Assembly: GCF_008000995.1 (NCBI RefSeq)
Contig: NZ_CP042828.1
Span: 4,516,882 to 4,580,881 of the forward strand
Source of the DNA: Ruania zhangjianzhongii
GTDB taxonomy: Bacteria > Actinomycetota > Actinomycetes > Actinomycetales > Beutenbergiaceae
Reading direction: 5' to 3'
DNA length: 64,000 nt
The stretch's first letter is position 1, and each line of letters starts with the position of its first letter. The notes beneath the pieces are model-generated. The model was given only the letters and a program-made list of their open reading frames with translations, was not told the origin of the DNA and made no database searches. A program made the translations under genes and the position numbers. Positions 44,057 through 53,009 of the stretch are shown here, one piece after another.

Positions 44057-44761
44057 TCAGTGCCGGCGGACAAGCACCACCGTGTCGGTCAGTTCGGCCT
44101 GTTCACCGTCCGGGCCAGTGGCTGCGCGGGTGCGCTCCTCGGCGAGCAGCACGGTGTAGTCCTGCTCGGCAAGCGCGAGTTCGGCCACCTCCTGTGCGGG
44201 ACTGAGGAAGTGGTGGGTGCCGGGGTCGAGTCCCTTCGCCCACGGCGGCGGGGCAGCGTGGGCGACGATGAGCAGGTGCCCGCCGGTGGCCACTGCTCCG
44301 GCGGCGCGGCGGAGCACCTCGACGCGGGGGAAGTCCAGCGGGGACTGCATGAAGGAGGCGCTGACCAGGTCGTAGTGTCCGTCCGGGACCCAGGCAGCCA
44401 GGTCCGCCTGCAGCCACCGGACCAGGGCTGGGTCGAGGCCGCGCTCGGAAGCGGCCCGGGCCGCGCGCTGCAGGGCGGTGCCGGCGATGTCCACCCCGGT
44501 GGTCTGCCAGCCGCGCTCGGCCAACCAGATCGTGTCCGCCCCTTCGCCGCAGCCCAGGTCGAGGGCCCGACCGGGTGGGAGGTCGACGGCGACGGTGGCG
44601 AGCTGGGTGTTCACCCGACCGGACCAGACCGGCTCGGCACCGGCGTAGCGCTCCTCCCAGAACTCGGCCGGGTCCATGGCCATGTCGGCGTGCTGGTGGC
44701 TGTGCTGGTGGTCACCGTTGTACTGGTCACGGCTGTGATCGTCCTCATCGGTGTGGCTCAC
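44057..44761 (-). CDS. class I SAM-dependent methyltransferase with His-rich N-terminus
   Basis: The 234-residue methyltransferase has PAEFWEERYAGAEPVWSGRVN, motif I ALDLGCGEGADTIWL, the motif II region TTGVDIAGTAL and DLVSASFMQSP. I choose GTG 44761 because it adds a His/Asp-rich leader (DHQHSHQHADMAMD region) typical of this subgroup; ATG 44677 or 44683 would remove it. The His-rich part may bind metal. Substrate unknown. Confidence 0.8.
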   Translation of the reverse strand: MSHTDEDDHSRDQYNGDHQHSHQHADMAMDPAEFWEERYAGAEPVWSGRVNTQLATVAVDLPPGRALDLGCGEGADTIWLAERGWQTTGVDIAGTALQRAARAASERGLDPALVRWLQADLAAWVPDGHYDLVSASFMQSPLDFPRVEVLRRAAGAVATGGHLLIVAHAAPPPWAKGLDPGTHHFLSPAQEVAELALAEQDYTVLLAEERTRAATGPDGEQAELTDTVVLVRRH

Positions 44762-44905
44762 CGCTCCAGCGTCCTCACCGCGACCCGCAAACGCAAGCAC
44801 CGGTGCCGATCGGTCATCGACGGGCCCCGGCTGACCGAAGCTGCCCGTCGATGAGGTCACAGTGGTAGCCAGATCGACGAGCAATTTCGGTGGGAGGATG
44901 CCGCC

Positions 44906-45334
44906 ATGCCCACCACCTGGACCGATGTCGACCCGCTCGCCTACCTCGAGACTGTGCAGCCGGAGCGGCGCCGCCATGACGCCCGCGTCCTGCTGACGAT
45001 GATGGAGCGAGTCACCGGTGCGGCGCCACGAATGTTCGGGCCGTCGATCGTCGGCTTCCGCGAGTATTCCTACACCTATGACAGTGGACACTCCGGGCAT
45101 GCGCCGGCGGCCGGTTTTGCGCCGCGAAAGAGCGCCACCGTGGTCTACCTCCCCGATGGGCTCGCCGCTCACGAGGAGGATCTGGCAGCGCTCGGCCCGT
45201 ACCGCGGCGGCGTCGGCTGCCTCTACCTGACCAACCTGGAGCGGGTGGACCTGACAGTGCTGGAACGGATCATCGCGCGCTCCTTCGCCACCGTGACCGC
45301 CGCGGGTTTCGGCCGCCGCGCTGCACAGAGCTGA
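44906..45334 (+). CDS. DUF1801 domain-containing protein
   Basis: This 142-residue protein has the DUF1801 pattern: YLETVQPERRRHDARVLLTM, a middle APRMFGPSIVGFREYSYTYDSG, and CLYLTNLERVDLTVLERIIA near the C-terminus. The fold is shared with small ligand-binding or domain-swapped proteins. The function is unknown. It diverges from the methyltransferase. Confidence 0.82.
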   Translation: MPTTWTDVDPLAYLETVQPERRRHDARVLLTMMERVTGAAPRMFGPSIVGFREYSYTYDSGHSGHAPAAGFAPRKSATVVYLPDGLAAHEEDLAALGPYRGGVGCLYLTNLERVDLTVLERIIARSFATVTAAGFGRRAAQS

Positions 45335-45340
45335 CCGGCC

Positions 45341-46861
45341 TCAGGGACGCGGCGGCTGGTGTCCGAACCGGGTAGGGCGCCAGGGTGAATGCCAGACCTG
45401 TGGATCGACGCGACGCTGCCCGAACCTGGCCGGCGGGACCTCCCGGGCCTCGATCACCGGCCGTTCTTCACCCGCGTCGACTATCCGTTGCAGCAGCCGT
45501 TCCTTGAGCTCACCGGCCAGCGCTCGATGGGAGGGCTGGTCGATCAGATTGTCCAGTTCGTAGGGGTCGTGGCGCAGGTCGTACAGCTCGGCCTCGACGT
45601 AACGGGGGCTCGAGGGGGACGACCACGGGTCGGCGTCCGGCGCTGTGACGTAGTACTTCCACCGCGAGGTGCGCAACGCCCGGCCGACTTCGGACTCGCT
45701 CACCTGGATCAGGACGTCCTTCGGCCGGTTCGCCCCGGTCCGCGCACCAGTACCCAGCAGCGGCAGCAGGGAGTGCCCCTGCATCTGCTCCGGTACCTCG
45801 AGACCTGCGGCCTCCAGCAGAGTGGGAGGCAGATCGATCGTGCTCACCGGGTGTTCGATCCGGCGGCCGCCGTCGAAGCCCGGACCGCGCAGTGCCAGCG
45901 GCACCCGCACGGAGCCGTCATGGCAGGAACGCTTGTACTCGCTGTTCCTGGTCTTGAAGTGGCAACCGTGGTCCGAGGTGTAGACGACGATGGTGTTCTC
46001 CAGGATGCCGATGCTCTCCAGGGCCTCGAGCAGCCTGCCGAACCCTTCGTCGACCCGGCGCACCTGGCCGTAGTAGCCGCCGATGTGGCGGTGCACGGTG
46101 GAGTCGGCGGCCTCGGCCAGCGTGGCCAGATCCGGTGGCAGCCAACGGCCCTGGTAGCGCTCCTCGTAGCCGACGGGTGCTGGGTAGGAGTCGGTCTCGT
46201 TCTGGTGGTGCGGCTCGATCAGGGAGCAGAACAAGTAGAACGGGCGGCGTGCGGCGGCAGGATCAGCGTCGCCGGCAGGATCAGCATGCCCGCCAGCAGG
46301 GTCAGCATGCCCACCAGCAGGGTCAGCATGCCCACCCGCGGGGTCAGCGTGGTCCGCGGCGAATCGGATCGCGGCATCGAACAGCGCATCGGACCGGTAT
46401 CCGGGCAGCAGCACCGGCTCGTTGTCGTCGTCGAACATCACCACGCGGGTGGCGTCGGAGGTGAACTCCAAGATGTTCGCCCCCAGCCAGGATTGGTATC
46501 CGCCCCGCTGCTCCGCCGGCACGGGTTCGGTGTCGGCCAGGTGCCATTTGCCGATATACCCGGTGGCATAGCCTGCGTCGGCGAAGTGGTGCGCCAACGT
46601 CGGAGCGCTCTCGGGCAAGGGGATCCCGTTGCGGAAGCAGCCGGTAGTCGTCGGGTACTGACCGGTCTGCAGTGCCGCCCGGGCCGGAGCACACACGGGC
46701 TGGGGCGTGAATGCCTGTGTGGCGTGAGTCCCCGTGCGCGCGACGCGATCGAACGTGGGGGTGAGATCGAGCGGGTTGCCATGCACTCCGGTGGTGTCCC
46801 AGCGTTGCTGGTCGGTGAAGACCACGATGACGTTCGGCCGCTCGGCCACTGGCTCAGACAT
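45341..46861 (-). CDS. sulfatase-like hydrolase
   Basis: Sulfatases hydrolyse sulfate esters. The 506-residue protein has the metal-binding VVFTDQQRWDT and the formylglycine motif Cys57-x-Pro59-x-Arg61 (VCAPARAALQTG); a maturase would be needed to convert Cys57. Later conserved parts are IVVYTSDHG, KRSCHDGSVRVPLALRGPG and STIDLPPTLLEAAGL. An in-frame repeat (GGHADPA x4) sits at 46260-46352 in a loop. No signal peptide is seen, so it may act on imported sugar. It is the last gene of the LacI-SBP-permease-permease-sulfatase operon, 9 bp after the permease. Confidence 0.88.
   Translation of the reverse strand: MSEPVAERPNVIVVFTDQQRWDTTGVHGNPLDLTPTFDRVARTGTHATQAFTPQPVCAPARAALQTGQYPTTTGCFRNGIPLPESAPTLAHHFADAGYATGYIGKWHLADTEPVPAEQRGGYQSWLGANILEFTSDATRVVMFDDDNEPVLLPGYRSDALFDAAIRFAADHADPAGGHADPAGGHADPAGGHADPAGDADPAAARRPFYLFCSLIEPHHQNETDSYPAPVGYEERYQGRWLPPDLATLAEAADSTVHRHIGGYYGQVRRVDEGFGRLLEALESIGILENTIVVYTSDHGCHFKTRNSEYKRSCHDGSVRVPLALRGPGFDGGRRIEHPVSTIDLPPTLLEAAGLEVPEQMQGHSLLPLLGTGARTGANRPKDVLIQVSESEVGRALRTSRWKYYVTAPDADPWSSPSSPRYVEAELYDLRHDPYELDNLIDQPSHRALAGELKERLLQRIVDAGEERPVIEAREVPPARFGQRRVDPQVWHSPWRPTRFGHQPPRP
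46260..46352 (-). repeat. 21-bp in-frame tandem repeats in the sulfatase gene
   Basis: Units such as GGGTCAGCATGCCCACCAGC recur with a 21-bp period (46278, 46299, 46320, 46341) and encode AGGHADP repeats. Such a repeat is not expected inside a sulfatase core. Confidence 0.88.
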
Positions 46862-46870
46862 TCAACTCCT

Positions 46871-47698
46871 CTACTTGATCCCGCTCAACGTGATACCACG
46901 GACGAAGTATCGCTGGGTGAGCAGGAAGATCGCCGCTGTGGGCAGGAACAGCAGCACAGATCCGGCTGCGGTCAGGTGCCAGAGCGTGAAGTACTCCTGG
47001 TTGAACAGCGTCAGCCCAACCGGGATGGTGCGCATCTCCTCGGTAGTGGTGGCGATCAACGGCCAGAGAAACTCGTTCCACTGGAACACGAACGTGAACA
47101 ACCCGAGCACCGCCAACGCCGGCTTGACCTGGGGCAGTATCACCTGAGCGTAGATACGCAGCTCGGATGCGCCGTCGATCCGGGCCGCCTGGATCAGGTC
47201 ATCGGGGATCGGCTGGATGAACTGACGCATCAGGAAGATCCCGAACGCATCCATCAGGAACGGAACGATCAGGCCCTGGTGGGTATTGATCCAGCCGATG
47301 TTCGACATCATCGTGTACAGCGGGATCATCCTGACGAACAGCGGCACCATCAGCGTCATCAGCAGCATCAGGAACAACGTGTTCTTCAGCGGGAACCGGA
47401 ACTTCGCGAACACGTAGCCGACCAACGGATCGAAGATCAGGTGCGCCAGCGTGATCCCGCCGGCCACGATCAGGCTGTTCGCGATGAAGTGGCCGAACGG
47501 CGCCCGCTCGAACAGCTCGGCGTAGTTCCCCCACTGCAGCGCTTCCGGCCAGAGGACCGGGTCGGCGGACATCGTCTCGGCCTCGGTCTGCAGGGACAGC
47601 GAGAGCATGTAGAGCAGCGGCACTACCGTGATCAGCGCGGCGATGGTCAGCACCACATAGCAGGCGATCCGACTGGCCGGGGTCATCCGTTGCAGCAT
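46871..47698 (-). CDS. carbohydrate ABC importer permease (MalG type)
   Basis: This 275-residue membrane protein has six helices and the EAA loop QAARIDGASELRIYAQVILP. A long conserved segment QTEAETMSADPVLWPEALQW follows the first helix, as in MalG-type permeases. The start overlaps the stop of the preceding permease (TGATG). No ATPase gene is in this operon, so a shared MsiK-like ATPase elsewhere probably energises it. Confidence 0.92.
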   Translation of the reverse strand: MLQRMTPASRIACYVVLTIAALITVVPLLYMLSLSLQTEAETMSADPVLWPEALQWGNYAELFERAPFGHFIANSLIVAGGITLAHLIFDPLVGYVFAKFRFPLKNTLFLMLLMTLMVPLFVRMIPLYTMMSNIGWINTHQGLIVPFLMDAFGIFLMRQFIQPIPDDLIQAARIDGASELRIYAQVILPQVKPALAVLGLFTFVFQWNEFLWPLIATTTEEMRTIPVGLTLFNQEYFTLWHLTAAGSVLLFLPTAAIFLLTQRYFVRGITLSGIK

Positions 47699-48654
47699 CA
47701 GTAGCTGACCTCCCCGCGGCGGCCGGCGCGCAGCTGCAGCACGGTGAACACGATGATCACCAGCAGCAGAAGGAAGGACAGCGCCGAGGCATACCCGAAG
47801 TCCCGCGAGCTGAACGCCACGTTGAAGACGTGGAAGATGTACAGGTCCGTCTCCGCGGCCGGCCCACCGCCGGTGATGATGTAGGCCTGCGCGAACGCCT
47901 GTAGCCCGCTGATCACCGACATCACCGAGACGAACACCGTCGTCGGTGCCAGGAGCGGCAGCGTGATCCGCCAGAACCGTTGCGACGCGTTGGCGCCGTC
48001 GATCGTGGCCGCCTCGTGGTACATGTCCGGGATCCCCTGCAATCCCGCTAGGAACAGCACCATCGTGTAGCCGACGTTCATCCACAGAGTCACTGCGATG
48101 ATCGTGACCAGCGGCTGGGTGGTGAGCCACGTCTGGGTCGGTAACCCGAGCGTGTCCAGCAACCGGTTCAGGATGCCCAGCTGCGGGTCCAGGATGTTGC
48201 GCCAGAGTAGTCCGACGATCGCGACCGACGTCAGGTACGGCACCAGCAGCGCCGCCCGGTAGATCACTCGGCCGGTCAACGGCTTGTCCACCAACAGCGC
48301 GAGGGCCAGCCCGAGGACGATCGCTCCTAGCGTGGTACCCGCACCGAAGATCAGTGTCACCGCGAACGAGTTGTGCACCGCCGGGTCGGCGAAGGCGCGC
48401 AGGAAGTTGTCCAGTCCGGCGAAGACGTCCGCCTGCGGACCGGTGTGGAAGGAGTTGCTCAGGATGTTGAGGATCGGGCCGTAGTACATCAGGGCGAAGA
48501 AGGCGAAGGCCGGGAGCAGGAAGAGGTACGCGGTGATCGCGTACCTCGCAGTCATCGTCATCCGACGGCGAGGGGAACCCGGATCTTTCGGTGCCGAGGC
48601 GGCCTTCCCCTGGGAATCGACGCGAGCGCCGGTGAGCGTTCCAGGTCGGGTCAT
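47698..48654 (-). CDS. sugar ABC importer permease (MalF type)
   Basis: The 318-residue membrane protein has six helices, an EAA-like loop EAATIDGANASQRFWRITLP, and a characteristic first periplasmic segment SNSFHTGPQADVFAGLDNF. The N-terminus carries about 35 cytoplasmic residues. It lies 3 bp after the substrate-binding protein gene. Confidence 0.92.
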   Translation of the reverse strand: MTRPGTLTGARVDSQGKAASAPKDPGSPRRRMTMTARYAITAYLFLLPAFAFFALMYYGPILNILSNSFHTGPQADVFAGLDNFLRAFADPAVHNSFAVTLIFGAGTTLGAIVLGLALALLVDKPLTGRVIYRAALLVPYLTSVAIVGLLWRNILDPQLGILNRLLDTLGLPTQTWLTTQPLVTIIAVTLWMNVGYTMVLFLAGLQGIPDMYHEAATIDGANASQRFWRITLPLLAPTTVFVSVMSVISGLQAFAQAYIITGGGPAAETDLYIFHVFNVAFSSRDFGYASALSFLLLLVIIVFTVLQLRAGRRGEVSY

Positions 48655-48657
48655 GGC

Positions 48658-49947
48658 TCAGCCCGCCAGGACTTGCTCCCCCGCAGAGACGAACGTGGCG
48701 ACCGCGTCCTCAGCGGGGGTGTTGTTGATGACCACGTCCTGGTAGAGCGTCTTGAACAGCTCGCTGATCTCGCCGCTCTTCCCGGTCAGCCGTAGCTGGG
48801 TGGAGTAGTCCCGGGCGTAGCCGAAGGCATCGGCGAAAGCGGTCAGTCGCTCGTCGCTCTGCACCGCCTCGGACTCCGCCCAGGACTTGCGCGGCATCAG
48901 CATTCCGGTCTCCTCGGTGACCCGCTGCTCGAGTTCCAGGGAGGTGATGGTCTTGATCAGCTCCCAGGCCAGATCGGGGTGGGGAGACTGGGCGGGGATG
49001 AACATGCTGCTGCCGGCCTGCACGCAGGCCTGCTCGACGTTGCGCAGCGCCGGGGCGATCCCCATGTCCAGGTCCGGACTGGACTCATCGATCGGCATCA
49101 GGTCCCACGGGCCGGTCAGGATGATCGCAGCGCGCTCGGCGGAGAAGAGCTTCTGCGGGCCGGAGTAGTCGGTTCCCGGAGTCGGTACCGGTGCCACGCC
49201 GTGCTTGTGCACCAGATCTGCCTGGAACTGCAGCGCCTCGATCGCCTTGTCCCGCGGCGTCAGCAACTCGTGGGAATCCGGGTCGTAGAACTGCACGCCG
49301 TTCTGCAGCAGCCAGGACCACGCGTAACTGTGGTCCTGATTCAGCGCGATACCGTGCACGCTGTCCGTGGTGAGCTCCTGCGCTGCGGCAAGCAGGTCGT
49401 CCCAGGTCTCCGGAAAATCCATACCGGCGGCGTCGAACATCGTCTTGTTATAGAACGGCAGCACACAGGTCAGGTGCAGCTGGATACCATAGGTCTCGCC
49501 CTCGTAGGACACCCGGTCGAGCGTGGTCTCCTGCCAGTCGTCCGGATAGCCCATATCAGCGCCGTCGGCATCGATGTACGGCTGCAGCGACAGCGCGTCG
49601 CCGCTGATCGCGAACTCCTGCGCCCAGCTGGCGTCCTCGACCAGGTCCGGAGCATTGCCGGAGGCGAAGTCCGAGAGCAGCCGAGTTCGCAGGTCCGGCC
49701 ACTGATACTTCTGGAAGTTCATGGCGAGGTCGTTCGCTTCGCCGAACTCTGTCAGCACCTCCTCATAGGCGGGGTAACCGTGTCCGGCGTTCCAGTAGAC
49801 GGTAAAGGTGTCACCAGAGCCGCCGGAGCCGTCTGGCTGTTCTGGTGCACCGGCACCGCAGCCAGCGGCGAGACTTCCGGTCAGCCCTGCGGCCCCGGTG
49901 GCACCGCCCCAGCGGAGAAGCTGTCGACGAGTGGGTTGTGCGGCCAT
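48658..49947 (-). CDS. extracellular sugar-binding lipoprotein
   Basis: The 429-residue protein begins with a Tat-like TRRQLLRWGG and a lipobox LAAGC (Cys30), so it is probably an exported lipoprotein. The mature part is a type 1 extracellular solute-binding fold: VYWNAGHGYPAYEEV, FNQDH-like middle, and FSAERAAIILTGPWDLMPIDES. It delivers the sugar to the two permeases. It follows the LacI gene by 34 bp in the same orientation. Confidence 0.9.
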   Translation of the reverse strand: MAAQPTRRQLLRWGGATGAAGLTGSLAAGCGAGAPEQPDGSGGSGDTFTVYWNAGHGYPAYEEVLTEFGEANDLAMNFQKYQWPDLRTRLLSDFASGNAPDLVEDASWAQEFAISGDALSLQPYIDADGADMGYPDDWQETTLDRVSYEGETYGIQLHLTCVLPFYNKTMFDAAGMDFPETWDDLLAAAQELTTDSVHGIALNQDHSYAWSWLLQNGVQFYDPDSHELLTPRDKAIEALQFQADLVHKHGVAPVPTPGTDYSGPQKLFSAERAAIILTGPWDLMPIDESSPDLDMGIAPALRNVEQACVQAGSSMFIPAQSPHPDLAWELIKTITSLELEQRVTEETGMLMPRKSWAESEAVQSDERLTAFADAFGYARDYSTQLRLTGKSGEISELFKTLYQDVVINNTPAEDAVATFVSAGEQVLAG

Positions 49948-49981
49948 GCTCGTTCTCCTTTCGCGACGTCGCGAACGCGGG

Positions 49982-51013
49982 TCAGGTCGACTCGCGCGAG
50001 ATGAATACCCACGGTTCGGTGATCTCCCGTGCAGGCAGGTCGCCGGAGGACAGCACCCGATCGAACAACAGGCGCGCCACCTCGGTGAAGTCCTCGGTCG
50101 TGGGCGGACCGACGGTGCTCAGCTGGGGACGCATGATCTCGGCCTCGGGAAGATTGCCGCAGCCGATCACCGCCACGTCCTCGGGTACGCGGAGCCCGGC
50201 GTCCCGGGCCGCCCAGATGGCACTGATCGCTGACCGTCCGGAAGCGGAGAAGATCGCGTCCGGCGGGTCCTGTCGTTGCAGCAGCTCGGTGGCAGCGTGA
50301 TAGCCGCTGACGCGGTCGTTCGCGCCGTCGACGACGAGGCTTTCGTCCACGGGGAGGCCGTACCGCTTCAGAGCGTCCCGGTAGGCGTGCTGCCGCTCGG
50401 AGTAGTTGCGCTCACCCGGTGCCGGGCTCTCGCCGTGGTGCCCGATGTAGGCGATTCGACGGCGCCCGGTCGCCAACAGGTGGTCCATCGCCTCGGCGCA
50501 GCCGTCCCGTTCCGGGGCGCGGACGACGTCGAACCCGGCGGGTCGCACCGTGTTGTTCATCACCACCAGTGGCAGTCCGCCACGAGCCAGCTCGAACAGG
50601 GACTCCTCACTGAACCGGAAGGTCTGCGACGGTGCGATCACAGCCCCGTCCGCCACGCGCTGCTGCAGCAACCTGGTGGTCTTCGCACTCTGCTCGTCCG
50701 AGCCGACCACCATCGTGATCAGCCCATAGCCGGCTTCGTCGGCCGCGCTGTGCAGGTCACGGGCTAGCTGGTCGATCACCGGGACACCGATCGAATCCAC
50801 CACCAGGCACACCTGGCTCGTCTTCTGCAGTCGCAATGTCTGCGCGGCGCGGTTCGGTGTGTAGCCGAGCTGACGCGCCGCCGAGAGGACCTTCTCCCGA
50901 GTGGCTGAGGGGATCCGATCCACCATGCGCCCGTTCATCACGTACGACACCGTCGCCACCGACACGCCGGCCAGGGCGGCGACGTCTCGTGAGGTCCAGC
51001 GTCGGCGACTCAT
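49982..51013 (-). CDS. LacI family transcriptional regulator
   Basis: The 343-residue regulator has the N-terminal HTH TSRDVAALAGVSVATVSYVM and a hinge LGYTPNRAAQTLR. The ligand domain contains GLPLVVMNN, RRRIAYIGHH and VPEDVAVIGCG. The start at 51013 coincides with the expected transcription start, so the mRNA is likely leaderless. It is the first gene of the sulfatase/sugar-import operon and probably represses its own transcription until sugar is present. Confidence 0.9.
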   Translation of the reverse strand: MSRRRWTSRDVAALAGVSVATVSYVMNGRMVDRIPSATREKVLSAARQLGYTPNRAAQTLRLQKTSQVCLVVDSIGVPVIDQLARDLHSAADEAGYGLITMVVGSDEQSAKTTRLLQQRVADGAVIAPSQTFRFSEESLFELARGGLPLVVMNNTVRPAGFDVVRAPERDGCAEAMDHLLATGRRRIAYIGHHGESPAPGERNYSERQHAYRDALKRYGLPVDESLVVDGANDRVSGYHAATELLQRQDPPDAIFSASGRSAISAIWAARDAGLRVPEDVAVIGCGNLPEAEIMRPQLSTVGPPTTEDFTEVARLLFDRVLSSGDLPAREITEPWVFISREST

Positions 51014-51098
51014 GTTTAAACCATAAAGCAGGTCGTGACCCTGGTCAAGAAATCGCTTGGTATTACAGCATTCCGTGGATGATCTCACCCGTTTAAAC
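51014..51098 (-). promoter_or_regulatory. promoter and twin GTTTAAAC operators of the LacI operon
   Basis: On the minus strand a -35 TTGACC (51043-51048) and a -10 TATGGT (51020-51025) are separated by exactly 17 bp, and the start codon follows the -10 after 6 bp. The palindrome GTTTAAAC occurs at 51014-51021, overlapping the -10, and again at 51091-51098, 77 bp away. Together they fit looping or simple autorepression. Confidence 0.65.
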
Positions 51099-51175
51099 GA
51101 CCTGGTCGGTAAACGCTGCCCACCCGGGCGAGGAGAGCTCACCGGAGAAGGCACCGGGAGTGGGACGATGGCGGG

Positions 51176-52096
51176 ATGACCACCGCTCACGACAGCCCGC
51201 CCTGGCGCTCCCTGGTCGGAGAAGTTCCCGGCGTCGCCGAGATTCCACCGGCGGAGAGTCCGGCGATGGGCGAGCGCGTGAAGGCGTTGCGGACCCGGCC
51301 CCGGCCCAAGGGCGCGCCACCACCCAGCCGGGAGGACCTGCTCGCCTCGATCGAGACTGTCGCGGCCGGGCCGGCGAAGCGAAAGATCGGGCGGGCGCGT
51401 GCGGCGGACAGCGCGCGGCGGGCGAAGGCCGTCAAGGCGATGCGGCCGCGCTATGCGCAGGTCAAGACGACCGTCGCCGTGCTGCTCACCGCGGCCGGCG
51501 TCGTGCTGTTCCTGCCGGACCCGCTCGGCGCCATGTTCGTGCACCCGGTTCTGACGCTCACCGGCGAGTTCCACACCTACACCGTCGAACTGTACGACGC
51601 CGGCCTGGTCGTCCTTGCCGGCGGGATGCTGGCCGCCGGGGCGATCCTCCACTGGTTGCTGGAGCGACATCGGCCACGGGCACTGCCGTACGTGCCGGGG
51701 ATCTTCATCCCCTACCTACTGTTCGCCATCCCTGCCGCGTCCGGAACCGTGGCTCGCTGGATCGACTTCGACCTGCCCCCTCCGCTGACCACTCTCGGGG
51801 TCTTGCTGGCGGCCGGGGCGACGCTGGCATTCGCGGTGCTGCTGGTGTTCTCGCTACGCAGTCCACGTGCCCTGACGGCGGTGTGGCACGGCAGCGAGCA
51901 GGCACGTGAGCTGGACGGGCTGTTCCGGGCCGACGTGCAGCAGGCGATCCACGAGAACGAGCACGTGCGCCTGGACTCCTACCGCGCCCAGGCCCTGGAA
52001 GGCATCCGGCTGCTGTACGCAGACCGGCTCACCGACGCCGAGGATGCGCTGTGGATGCTCCGGGAGATCTCCCCGACGGCACCTGCGGACAGTTGA
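51176..52096 (+). CDS. hypothetical four-helix membrane protein
   Basis: I do not recognise this 306-residue protein. A basic N-terminal segment (about 1-95) is followed by four predicted helices between about 100 and 230 (TTVAVLLTAAGVVLFLPDPL, LVVLAGGMLAAGAILHWLL, GIFIPYLLFAIPAASGT, LLAAGATLAFAVLLVFSL). A soluble helical C-terminus (ADVQQAIHENEHVRLDSYRA) ends the protein. The start at 51176 follows GCGGG. It stands alone and diverges from the LacI operon. Confidence 0.65.
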   Translation: MTTAHDSPPWRSLVGEVPGVAEIPPAESPAMGERVKALRTRPRPKGAPPPSREDLLASIETVAAGPAKRKIGRARAADSARRAKAVKAMRPRYAQVKTTVAVLLTAAGVVLFLPDPLGAMFVHPVLTLTGEFHTYTVELYDAGLVVLAGGMLAAGAILHWLLERHRPRALPYVPGIFIPYLLFAIPAASGTVARWIDFDLPPPLTTLGVLLAAGATLAFAVLLVFSLRSPRALTAVWHGSEQARELDGLFRADVQQAIHENEHVRLDSYRAQALEGIRLLYADRLTDAEDALWMLREISPTAPADS

Positions 52097-52106
52097 CCGG
52101 CCATCC

Positions 52107-52880
52107 TCAGGCCCGGCCTGCACTCGCCCGGTTCGCCGCGTGCTCACCGAGCAGCCATTCCGAAGCCCTGTCCAGCCGCAGATCTGTCACTGGTCCCCCT
52201 GCGGTAAGCGCGTCCAGATAGACCCGGTCAGCGGCGAGCCGGCTCACCGGGTCGTCCGCGGTACCGGTCAGCGCAGGGACGCCGTGCCCGGGGATCAGGA
52301 CGCGCGCCTGCGCCACATACGGTGCGAGCCGGTTCAGGCCCGCGCCGTAGGCAGCGATCCCGGTCTCGGAGCAGAGCGGGATCTCCTGCTCCGAGAGCAT
52401 GTCCCCGACGATCAGCACCCTCAGCTCCGGTAACCACAGCCCGCCGTGGCCCGGGGCATGGGCGTGGTGGGCCACCACCTCGGCGACCGGACCCGACCAG
52501 GGCAACCGGACGCCGTCGTAGGCGGTGACCTCACCGGCGTAGGCGCGCAGCTCGGCGGGAACTGTCGACTCCAACGCGATGCGGATCTCGGACAGGTGAG
52601 CTGCTGCGTCGGCGGCCGCCGCGGGGGTGGCAAGCCGCGGCACCTCGCCGAAGCGCGGATGCCAGAGCACATGGTCACGGTGGGCGTGCGTGGCCCAGCC
52701 CAGGTCCACCTGCAGGGCTCGCTCGGCGAGCTCGTCGGCAATGCGTGCCAGTTCGTCGGCGTGCCAAGCAGGATCGACCAGGAGCGTCCGGCGCCCGTCG
52801 GTCACCAGGGTGCTGGTGGTGCACATCGTGGCCGAGGTGAACACGAGCACGCCCGGTGCTACCTCGATCGGGTCGGTCAT
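52107..52880 (-). CDS. MBL-fold metallo-hydrolase
   Basis: The 257-residue protein has the metallo-beta-lactamase motif THAHRDH (His65, His67, Asp69, His70), a later HAPGHGG, the GDML bridging Asp and PGHG. It should bind two metal ions and hydrolyse an ester, thioester or lactone. No signal peptide is present. The substrate is unknown. Confidence 0.85.
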   Translation of the reverse strand: MTDPIEVAPGVLVFTSATMCTTSTLVTDGRRTLLVDPAWHADELARIADELAERALQVDLGWATHAHRDHVLWHPRFGEVPRLATPAAAADAAAHLSEIRIALESTVPAELRAYAGEVTAYDGVRLPWSGPVAEVVAHHAHAPGHGGLWLPELRVLIVGDMLSEQEIPLCSETGIAAYGAGLNRLAPYVAQARVLIPGHGVPALTGTADDPVSRLAADRVYLDALTAGGPVTDLRLDRASEWLLGEHAANRASAGRA

Positions 52881-53009
52881 CCGCTCAGCCTGGCACGGGA
52901 CGGGGCGGCAGAACACCCGATACGTGCGCCCACATTCGTTCCCGAGGAGGATCACCGCGATGCCTGCGGAGGACGCGGCGCTCCGAACGGCCGGGGCAGC
53001 GTAGACATC

